Below, piece after piece: positions 57,464-64,000 of a stretch of 64,000 nucleotides of DNA. The notes beneath the pieces are model-generated. The model saw only the letters and a list, made by a program, of their open reading frames with translations. It was not told the DNA's origin and ran no database searches. Every line of letters starts with the position of its first letter. Position 1 is the stretch's first letter. The stretch comes from Mycobacterium attenuatum (lineage in GTDB: Bacteria > Actinomycetota > Actinomycetes > Mycobacteriales > Mycobacteriaceae): assembly GCF_900566085.1 (NCBI RefSeq), contig NZ_UPHT01000173.1, positions 1 to 64,000 of the forward strand, written 5' to 3'. Position numbers and translations under genes: made by a program.

Positions 57464-58435
57464 ATGCGTGCCATCGTCGCCGAATCGGCGGAGCAACTGG
57501 TTTGGCGGGAAGTCCCCGATGTCTCGGCGGGCGCGGGCGAAGTGCTGGTCAAGGTCGCCGCGGCCGGTGTCAACCGTGCCGACGTGCTGCAGGCCGCCGG
57601 AAAATACCCGCCGCCGGCCGGAGCCAGCGAGACCATCGGGATGGAGGTCAGCGGCACGGTGGCCTCGGTGGGTGCCGATGTGACGGATTGGTCTGCGGGA
57701 CAAGAGGTTTGCGCGTTGCTGGCCGGCGGCGGCTACGCCGAATACGTCGCCATCCCGGCCGGCCAGGTGATGCCGCTGCCCCCGACCGTCGGCCTCGTCG
57801 ACGCCGCGGCACTGCCCGAAGTCGCCTGCACGGTGTGGTCGAACCTGGCGATGACCGCCCACCTGAGCCCGGGTCAGCTGCTGCTGATCCACGGCGGCGC
57901 CAGCGGCATCGGCACCCACGCGATCCAGGTCGCTCGCGCGTTAGGTGCCCGGGTGGCGGTCACCGCCGGGACGCCGGAAAAGCTGGAACTCTGCCGCGGT
58001 CTCGGGGCGCAGATCACCATCAACTATCACGACGAGGACTTCGTCGCGCGCCTCAAAGAGGAGACCGACGGGGCCGACGTGATCCTCGACATCATGGGCG
58101 CGGCCTACCTGGACCGCAACATCGACGCCCTGGCAACCGACGGGCAGCTCGTCGTCATCGGCATGCAGGGCGGCGTCAAGGCGGAGCTCAACCTGGGCAA
58201 GTTGCTCACCAAGCGGGCCCGGATCATCGGCACCACGCTGCGGGCCCGGCCGGTGACCGGTCCGAACGGCAAGAGCGCCATCGCGTCGGCGGTGACGGCC
58301 TCGGTATGGCCGATGATCGCCAACGACCGGGTTCGGCCGGTCATCGGTACCCGGCTGCCGATCCAACAGGCGGCGCAGGCGCATCAGCTGATGCTGTCGG
58401 GCAAGACGTACGGCAAGATCCTGCTGACCATCTGA
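57464..58435 (+). CDS. NAD(P)H:quinone oxidoreductase, PIG3 type (Rv3777)
   Basis: This zinc-free medium-chain reductase has about 323 residues. VNRADVLQAAGKYPPPAGASETIGMEVSG is the PIG3 opening, and HGGASGIGTHAIQVARALGARV the cofactor site. VILDIMGAAYLDRN and GTTLRARP follow. It starts at ATG 57464; a GTG three codons upstream (57455) is open. It probably reduces quinones with NADPH. Confidence 0.92.
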   Translation: MRAIVAESAEQLVWREVPDVSAGAGEVLVKVAAAGVNRADVLQAAGKYPPPAGASETIGMEVSGTVASVGADVTDWSAGQEVCALLAGGGYAEYVAIPAGQVMPLPPTVGLVDAAALPEVACTVWSNLAMTAHLSPGQLLLIHGGASGIGTHAIQVARALGARVAVTAGTPEKLELCRGLGAQITINYHDEDFVARLKEETDGADVILDIMGAAYLDRNIDALATDGQLVVIGMQGGVKAELNLGKLLTKRARIIGTTLRARPVTGPNGKSAIASAVTASVWPMIANDRVRPVIGTRLPIQQAAQAHQLMLSGKTYGKILLTI

Positions 58436-58524
58436 CCCGCGACGCAACGCCACGGGCCTATCGGCGCTTGAGTCCAAAGCCGAAATTTCGCCCGGGCGTT
58501 ACGGTCGCTAGCGGTTGGCTCAAC

Positions 58525-59721
58525 TCAGCCCAGCGAAGCCAACGCACGCACCAGCTGGTCGACTTCGGCCATCGTCGAATAGTGGGCCAGCCCGACGGTC
58601 ACCGCGCCGCCCACATCATTGGCGCCGAGCACGTCGAGCACCCGGGAATTGGCATTGGCGATCGCCAGAATTCCGTTGTCGGCCAAGCGCTGTACCACCC
58701 GATCGGCCGGCACGTCGTGAAATGCGAAGCTCAGCACCGGTATCCGCGCTTCCGGGCGGCCGATCAGGATCACCAGAGGCAGCGACCGCAACGACACCAT
58801 CAGGTAGTCAAAGATCCGGTTCAGGTACGCCGACGCCGAATGCATGGACACCGAAAGGCGTTCACGTCGGCTTCCGCGGGCCGACTCGTCTAGCGAGGCG
58901 AGGTATTCGATGCTGGCGACCACCCCGGCCAACAAACCGAATTGGTGCCCGCCGATCTCCAGCCGAGCCGGCCCGGTGGCATAGGGGTTCGTCGACACCG
59001 AGGCGAAGGTGTTCATCAGCGCCGGCTCACGGAAAACCATCGCGCCCACCGGCGGCCCGCCCCAGCCGACGGCGTTCACCGCCACCACGTCCGCCTCGGT
59101 TTCCTTGATGTCGATCAGCCGGTACGGAGCGGCAGCGGAGTGGTCGACCACCACCAGACCGCCGACGTCGTGCACCAGCTTGGTCATCGCCCGCAGGTCG
59201 GTGACCGCGCCCAGGGTCCCCGATGCCGAGGTAACGGCGACCAGCCGAGTGGACTTGCTGATCAGGCTCTCCCACTGCCACGTCGGGAGCTCGCCGGTCT
59301 CGATGTCGACCTCGGCCCACTTGACCTTGGCACCGTAGCGGTGTGCCGCGCGCAGCCATGGCGCGATGTTGGCCTCGTCGTCCAGGCGGCTGACGATCAC
59401 CTCGTAACCCAGGCCCGCCCGCGACGACGACGCCTCCGCCAGCGACCACAGCAGCACCGCGCGATCGGCGCCCAGCACCACGCCGCTCGGGTCACCGTTG
59501 ACCAGATCGGCCACCGCCGCACGCGCCGCATCCAGCACCGCGGCGCTGCGCCTCGCCGAAGGGTGCGCCCCCGCGGTACTGGCGGCGGATCTGCGGAACG
59601 CCGTCGAGACGGTGGTCGCGACGGAATCGGGGATCAGCATGCCGGCCGGCGCATCGAAGTGCACCCATCCGTCACCCAGCGACGGGTGCAGTCCGCGCAC
59701 CCGGGCGACGTCATATGGCAT
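58525..59721 (-). CDS. Class-V aminotransferase / cysteine desulfurase-like protein (Rv3778c)
   Basis: The 398-residue protein shows the SufS-like fold: WVHFDAPAGMLIPDSV, a central VTSASGTLGAVTDLRAMTKLVHDVGGLVVVDHSAAAPY (the PLP-binding Asp and His), then VVAVNAVGWGGPPVGAMVF. At this last block cysteine desulfurases have SGHK before the glycine-proline turn; here the lysine position is glycine. No other lysine is nearby. Either the Schiff-base lysine is elsewhere or this is a pseudoenzyme. The length equals Rv3778c. Confidence 0.87.
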   Translation of the reverse strand: MPYDVARVRGLHPSLGDGWVHFDAPAGMLIPDSVATTVSTAFRRSAASTAGAHPSARRSAAVLDAARAAVADLVNGDPSGVVLGADRAVLLWSLAEASSSRAGLGYEVIVSRLDDEANIAPWLRAAHRYGAKVKWAEVDIETGELPTWQWESLISKSTRLVAVTSASGTLGAVTDLRAMTKLVHDVGGLVVVDHSAAAPYRLIDIKETEADVVAVNAVGWGGPPVGAMVFREPALMNTFASVSTNPYATGPARLEIGGHQFGLLAGVVASIEYLASLDESARGSRRERLSVSMHSASAYLNRIFDYLMVSLRSLPLVILIGRPEARIPVLSFAFHDVPADRVVQRLADNGILAIANANSRVLDVLGANDVGGAVTVGLAHYSTMAEVDQLVRALASLG

Positions 59722-59840
59722 GCCAGCCACCCTAGTGATCTCGCTATATCTGCAAATTGGTGCCGGTAGCGGGTGTCCCATCGACGTTGCAGCCGGTTCG
59801 GCTTCGCGGGCCAGGACACCCGGCCAGCCATACTAGTCCA

Positions 59841-61820
59841 GTGAGCTTGTGGTTCGGAACGCTGATCGCATTGATCTTGCTGATCGCGCCCGGGGCAATC
59901 GTCGCACGCATCGCTCAGCTGACCTGGCCCACCGCCATTGCGGTGGGCCCGCCGCTGACGTACGGCGTCATCGCCGTGGCGATCCTGCCCTATGGCGCGC
60001 TGGGCATCCCGTGGAACGGCTGGACTGCGCTGGTGGCCCTGGCCGTCGTGGCCGCGGTGGCGGTCGGCCTTCAGCTGTTGTTGGGCCGCTTTCGGGACCG
60101 CGACGCCGAGGAGCGGTCGGTCGGTCGCGGTCCGGCGCTGACCGTCGCGGCCGGGGTGCTGCTGGGAGCGCTGTTCATCGCCTGGGCGGCCTATCGAGGT
60201 ATCCCACACTGGCAGTCGATTCCCAGCACCTGGGACGCGGTGTGGCATGCCAACACGGTGCGCTTCATCCTCGATACCGGTCAGGCATCGCCCAACCACA
60301 TGGGCGAGCTGCGCAACGTCGAAACCCATGCACTGCTGTACTACCCGTCGGTGTTCCACGCGCTGGCCGCGGTGTTCTGCCAGCTGACCGGGGCCGCGGC
60401 CACCACCGGTTACACGCTGAATTCGCTGGCCGCGGCGGTCTGGCTGTTTCCGGTGAGCGCGGCGGTGCTGACCTGGCGAGCGGTACGCACCCGCACCACG
60501 CAGTGGCGCACCGCGGGCGCGGCGGCCACGGCGGCGGCGTTGTCGGCGTCGTTCACCGCCGTGCCCTATGTCGAGTTCGACACCGCCGCGATGCCCAACC
60601 TGGCGGCCTACGGGGTCGCGGTGCCCACCATGGCGCTGATCACCTCGACGTTACGGCACCGCGACCGCATCCCGGTGGCAGTGCTGGCGTTCGTCGGTGT
60701 GCTGTCGGTGCACATCAGCGGCGGCCTCGTCGTCGTGCTGTTGGTTTCGGCCTGGTGGCTTTTCGACGCCTTGTGGCATCCGGTCCGCGGCCGGCTGGCC
60801 GACCTGCTGACGCTGGCCGGCGTGGCGGTGATCACCGGGCTGATCATGCTGCCGCAGTTCCTCAGCGTCCAGCAGCAGGAAGACATCATCGCCGGGCACT
60901 CGTTTCTCACCTACCTGAGCAAGCGGCGCGGTGTATTCGATGCCGTTTTCCAGCACTCCCGCCACCTCAACGACTTCCCGGTGCAGTACGCGCTGATCCT
61001 GCTGGCCGCCGTCGGCGGTTTCATTCTGCTGGTCAAGAAGATCTGGTGGCCGCTGGCGGTGTGGTTGCTGCTGATCGTGATGAACGTCAATGCCGGCACC
61101 CCCCTGGGCGGCCCGATTGAGGTCGTGGCCGGCGGGCTCGGCGAATTCTTCTACAACGACCCGCGCCGGATCGCGGCAGCCACCACGCTGCTGTTGATGC
61201 TGATGGCCGGCGTCGCCCTGTTCACCATCGTCATGCTGGCCGTGGCCGGGGCCAAACGATTGACCCAGCGCTTCAAGCGTTTCGAGACCCTGCCGCAGCC
61301 ATTCTGGACCTGGGTCACCGCCGCGCTGCTGATCGGAATCTGCCTGGCCAGCACCTGGCATTACTTTCCGCGGCACCGCTTCCTGTTCGGCGACAAGTAC
61401 GACTCGGTGATGATTGACCAACGCGACCTCGACGCCATGGCCTACCTGGCGGCGTTGCCCGGCGCGCGCGACACCCTGATCGGCAACGCCAACACCGACG
61501 GCACGGCCTGGATGTATGCCGTGGCCGACCTGCACCCGCTGTGGACCCACTACGACTACCCCGTGCAACAGGGCCCCGGCTACCACCGGTTCATCTTCTG
61601 GGCCTACGCCCGCAATGGCGATGCCGATCGGCGGGTACTGGAGTCGATCAAGGCGCTCAACATCCGCTACATCCTGACCAGCAGCCCGACGGTCAGGGGG
61701 TTCGCCGTTCCCGACGGGCTAGTCTCTCTGGAGAAATCGCCGTCGTGGAAGAAGATTTACGACAACGGCGGGGCGCGGATTTACGAGTGGCGCGGGCAGA
61801 GCGCGACGCCACACTCCTAG
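59841..61820 (+). CDS. Large polytopic membrane protein (Rv3779, DUF6541-like glycosyltransferase C fold)
   Basis: The 659-residue protein has at least ten predicted membrane spans in the first 500 residues and a soluble C-terminal domain (residues about 520-659). SIPSTWDAVWHANTVRFI, in the first large outer loop, carries the acidic residue typical of GT-C enzymes. H37Rv Rv3779 has been linked to polyprenyl-phosphate mannose synthesis or envelope glycan. Next to bpa, wzt and glfT1. GTG 59841. Confidence 0.88.
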   Translation: MSLWFGTLIALILLIAPGAIVARIAQLTWPTAIAVGPPLTYGVIAVAILPYGALGIPWNGWTALVALAVVAAVAVGLQLLLGRFRDRDAEERSVGRGPALTVAAGVLLGALFIAWAAYRGIPHWQSIPSTWDAVWHANTVRFILDTGQASPNHMGELRNVETHALLYYPSVFHALAAVFCQLTGAAATTGYTLNSLAAAVWLFPVSAAVLTWRAVRTRTTQWRTAGAAATAAALSASFTAVPYVEFDTAAMPNLAAYGVAVPTMALITSTLRHRDRIPVAVLAFVGVLSVHISGGLVVVLLVSAWWLFDALWHPVRGRLADLLTLAGVAVITGLIMLPQFLSVQQQEDIIAGHSFLTYLSKRRGVFDAVFQHSRHLNDFPVQYALILLAAVGGFILLVKKIWWPLAVWLLLIVMNVNAGTPLGGPIEVVAGGLGEFFYNDPRRIAAATTLLLMLMAGVALFTIVMLAVAGAKRLTQRFKRFETLPQPFWTWVTAALLIGICLASTWHYFPRHRFLFGDKYDSVMIDQRDLDAMAYLAALPGARDTLIGNANTDGTAWMYAVADLHPLWTHYDYPVQQGPGYHRFIFWAYARNGDADRRVLESIKALNIRYILTSSPTVRGFAVPDGLVSLEKSPSWKKIYDNGGARIYEWRGQSATPHS

Positions 61821-61835
61821 TCGACACGTAAGAGG

Positions 61836-62363
61836 ATGGTGACTGGATTGACTACCGGCAACGACGACCAAGATGTCGAGGGCGTCGAGATCATCGGTGG
61901 CGAACCGCGGTTCATGGCGATAACCGACGACGACTCCGACGAGCGGTCACTGACCGACCTCGTCGAACAGCCCGCCAAGGTGATGCGAATCGGCACGATG
62001 ATCAAGCAACTGCTCGAGGAGGTCCGTGCCGCGCCCCTGGACGAGGCCAGCCGCAACCGATTGCGCGACATCCACGCCACCAGCATCCGCGAGCTCGAAG
62101 ACGGCCTCGCACCGGAACTGCGCGACGAACTCGACCGGCTGACCCTGCCGTTCAACGAGGACGCCGCACCTTCGGACGCCGAGTTGCGCATCGCACAGGC
62201 GCAACTGGTCGGCTGGCTGGAAGGTCTGTTCCACGGCATCCAGACCGCGCTGTTCGCCCAGCAGATGGCCGCCCGCGCGCAGCTGGAACAGATGCGCCAG
62301 GGCGCGCTGCCTCCGGGCGTCGGCAAGCCGGGCCACGGGCACGGCACCGGACAGTACCTGTAG
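61836..62363 (+). CDS. bpa: Bacterial proteasome activator Bpa/PafE (Rv3780)
   Basis: This 175-residue protein forms a dodecameric ring that opens the 20S proteasome without ATP. The four-helix core is residues about 40-150 and the C-terminus is GQYL, the motif that docks between proteasome alpha subunits. ATG 61836. It delivers unfolded proteins such as the heat-shock repressor HspR. It is embedded in the galactan locus, an arrangement conserved in mycobacteria. Confidence 0.96.
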   Translation: MVTGLTTGNDDQDVEGVEIIGGEPRFMAITDDDSDERSLTDLVEQPAKVMRIGTMIKQLLEEVRAAPLDEASRNRLRDIHATSIRELEDGLAPELRDELDRLTLPFNEDAAPSDAELRIAQAQLVGWLEGLFHGIQTALFAQQMAARAQLEQMRQGALPPGVGKPGHGHGTGQYL

Positions 62364-62366
62364 ACC

Positions 62367-63209
62367 GTGTCCACGGGTCCGCACATCGAGACGCGCGACG
62401 CGTGGGTGGAGTTTCCCATCTTCGACGCCAAATCGCGCTCCCTGAAGAAGGCATTCCTCGGTAAGGCCGGCGGCGCGATCGGCCGCAACAGCTCCAACGT
62501 CGTCGTCATCGAGGCGTTGCGGGACATCACGATGTCGCTCGAACTCGGCGACCGGGTGGGCTTGGTCGGCCACAACGGAGCCGGGAAATCGACTCTGCTG
62601 CGCCTGCTTTCCGGCATCTACGAACCGACACGCGGCTGGGCCAAGGTCACCGGCCGGGTGGCGCCGGTCTTCGATCTGGGCATCGGCATGGACCCCGAGA
62701 TCTCCGGCTACGAAAACATCATCATCCGCGGCCTGTTCCTGGGACAGACCCGAAAGCAGATGCAGGCCAAGGTGGACGAGATCGCCGAGTTCACCGAGTT
62801 GGGCGAATACCTGTCAATGCCGCTGCGCACCTATTCGACCGGAATGCGGGTGCGGTTGGCGATGGGCGTGGTGACCAGCATCGACCCGGAAATACTGCTG
62901 CTGGACGAAGGTATCGGCGCGGTGGACGCCGATTTTTTGAAGAAGGCCCAGTCGCGGTTGCAGAGCCTGGTCGACCGCTCCGGAATCCTGGTTTTTGCAA
63001 GCCATTCCAACGAATTTCTGGCCCGGCTGTGCAAGTCCGCGATGTGGATCGACCACGGCGTCATCAAGCTCACTGGCGGCATCGAAGAGGTGGTGCGCGC
63101 CTACGAGGGCGAGGACGCGGCCCGGCACGTACACGACGTGCTGGCCGAGACGACGAACACCGTTGTGGCGCAACAGCCGCTGGCACAACAAGCGTCCGGG
63201 GATGAGTGA
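62367..63209 (+). CDS. wzt: Galactan exporter ATPase Wzt (Rv3781)
   Basis: The 280-residue ABC ATPase starts at GTG 62367, three bases after bpa. Walker A GHNGAGKST is near residues 67-75, the signature is YSTGMRVRLAMG, Walker B is EILLLDEG, and the H-loop is FASHS. The long N-terminus (VEFPIFDAKSRSLKKAF) is the family gate-helix region. With the permease Wzm it moves lipid-linked galactan across the membrane. Confidence 0.94.
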   Translation: MSTGPHIETRDAWVEFPIFDAKSRSLKKAFLGKAGGAIGRNSSNVVVIEALRDITMSLELGDRVGLVGHNGAGKSTLLRLLSGIYEPTRGWAKVTGRVAPVFDLGIGMDPEISGYENIIIRGLFLGQTRKQMQAKVDEIAEFTELGEYLSMPLRTYSTGMRVRLAMGVVTSIDPEILLLDEGIGAVDADFLKKAQSRLQSLVDRSGILVFASHSNEFLARLCKSAMWIDHGVIKLTGGIEEVVRAYEGEDAARHVHDVLAETTNTVVAQQPLAQQASGDE

Positions 63210-64000
63210 GTTCGTCGTTGCCGTCGTGGTCACCCACCGGCGCCTCGACGAACTCGCAACGTCACTGAATGTGCTGAGCACCCAGACCCGGGCACCGGAT
63301 CACCTGATCGTCGTCGATAACGACGCCGACGGCCGGGTCCGGGATTTGGTTGCGGCCCAACCGATCCCCACCACCTACTTCGGTTCGCGCCGAAACCTCG
63401 GCGGCGCAGGCGGTTTCGCGCTCGGGATGCTGCACGCACTGTCGCTGGGCGCCGATTGGGTGTGGCTGGCCGACGACGACGGGCACGCTCAGGACAGCGG
63501 GGTGCTGGCGACGCTGCTGGCGTGCGCCGAAAAATACGGCTTGGCCGAGGTGTCGCCGATGGTCTGCAACGCTGATGACCCGCAGCGGCTGGCGTTTCCG
63601 TTGCGGCGCGGTCTGGTATGGCGCAGGCGCACAAGCGAATTGCGCACCGAAGAGGGGCAGGAACTGCTGCCCGGGATCGCGTCGCTGTTCAACGGGGCAC
63701 TGTTTCGGGCCGCCACGTGCGAGGCGATCGGCGTGCCGGACCTGCGGCTGTTCATCCGCGGCGACGAAGTGGAGATGCACCGTCGCCTGGCTCGGTCCGG
63801 CCTGCCGTTCGGCACCTGCCTGAACGCGGCATACCTGCACCCGTGCGGGTCCCAGGAGTTCAAGCCGATCCTGGGTGGCCGCATGCACACCCAATACCCC
63901 GACGATCCGGGCAAGCGGTTCTTCACCTACCGCAATCGTGGCTACGTGTTGTCGCAGCCAGGTCTGCGTAAACTCCTGCCCCAGGAGTGGCTGCGGTTCG
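63202..64000 (+). CDS. glfT1: Galactofuranosyltransferase GlfT1 (Rv3782), cut by window end
   Basis: The first 266 residues of an approximately 300-residue GT2 enzyme are visible. MSEFVVAVVVTHRRLDELATSLNVL opens the GT-A fold, VVDNDADG binds UDP, and WLADDDGH gives the DDD metal site. FIRGDEVEMHRRL is the acceptor and base region. ATG 63202 overlaps the wzt stop by eight bases. It adds the first two galactofuranose units to the arabinogalactan linker. No stop is reached in the window. Confidence 0.94.
   Translation, partial: MSEFVVAVVVTHRRLDELATSLNVLSTQTRAPDHLIVVDNDADGRVRDLVAAQPIPTTYFGSRRNLGGAGGFALGMLHALSLGADWVWLADDDGHAQDSGVLATLLACAEKYGLAEVSPMVCNADDPQRLAFPLRRGLVWRRRTSELRTEEGQELLPGIASLFNGALFRAATCEAIGVPDLRLFIRGDEVEMHRRLARSGLPFGTCLNAAYLHPCGSQEFKPILGGRMHTQYPDDPGKRFFTYRNRGYVLSQPGLRKLLPQEWLRF

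Noticed and set aside
57502..58893. 463-residue frame over the quinone reductase
   Set aside because: Arginine/glycine-rich shadow frame typical of high-GC coding DNA.
59849..61120. 423-residue frame over the Rv3779-like gene
   Set aside because: Shadow frame; the overlapping frame has coherent membrane spans.

Overview
The window is high-GC actinobacterial DNA, almost certainly from a slow-growing Mycobacterium. It has PE and PPE genes, the 19-kDa lipoprotein gene lpqH, the TcrX/TcrY two-component pair, the proteasome activator Bpa with its C-terminal GQYL, and the galactan genes wzt and glfT1. From memory of the M. tuberculosis H37Rv gene order (no search was possible), the chromosomal backbone matches the block from about Rv3739c to Rv3782, in the same order and orientation, with several insertions or replacements. 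H37Rv names below are family assignments made by eye.

Layout. 1-849: a PE/PPE pair whose PPE is frameshifted and runs into a perfect 54-bp inverted repeat at the window edge. 1128-5144: WS/DGAT acyltransferase, Baeyer-Villiger monooxygenase, a DUF2237 protein and a PE34-like protein. 5537-10526: two paralogous Rv3747/Rv3748-type genes separated by a sulfotransferase / metallo-beta-lactamase / SDR operon and two small genes (TM2, YbjQ). 10760-21869: an 11.1-kb integrated element in tRNA-Ser(CGA). 21962-34625: tadA with its partner, tyrA, the ProXVWZ-type osmolyte importer, three kinase-like or phosphatase genes, and an APH / SDR / acyl-CoA dehydrogenase / reductase operon. 35069-44676: alkylsulfatase, lpqH, tcrXY, small membrane proteins, a broken phage-type lysin, a methyltransferase and SnoaL-like proteins. 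45547-47869: a serpin lipoprotein gene and a PPE remnant lying between a duplicated 3' half of tRNA-Arg(ACG) and the intact tRNA, followed by tRNA-Ser(GCT). 47953-53208: hisC2, Rv3773c, echA21, lipE and an Rv2629 paralogue. 53249-57259: a PucR-type regulator divergent from a CoA-transferase / enoyl-CoA hydratase pair, then tRNA-Ser(UGA). 57455-64000: quinone reductase, a class-V aminotransferase-like protein, and the galactan locus Rv3779, bpa, wzt, glfT1 (cut by the window end).

The most interesting part is the integrated element. It carries an integrase, excisionase, repressor, primase-helicase, HNH nuclease, large terminase, portal, scaffold-like protein, major capsid protein and a head-tail connector. 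It has no recognisable tail, tape-measure, lysis, small-terminase or prohead-protease gene. This is the layout of a capsid-forming satellite (cf-PICI-like), which would make and fill its own heads but depend on a helper phage for tails and lysis. Its ends are defined by a 26-bp direct repeat, probable arm-type integrase sites lie inside both ends, and the xis/repressor intergenic region holds three copies of a likely operator. H37Rv keeps only an excisionase and an integrase fragment (Rv3750c, Rv3751) at this locus, so this may be a complete version of what decayed there.

The second notable feature is a secreted serpin with a canonical inhibitory hinge and a predicted P1 leucine, inside what looks like a decayed tRNA-Arg island. 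Third is a group of APH-family kinases, one in an operon with an SDR and an acyl-CoA dehydrogenase, which resembles the kinase-dependent 4-hydroxyacyl-CoA pathway.
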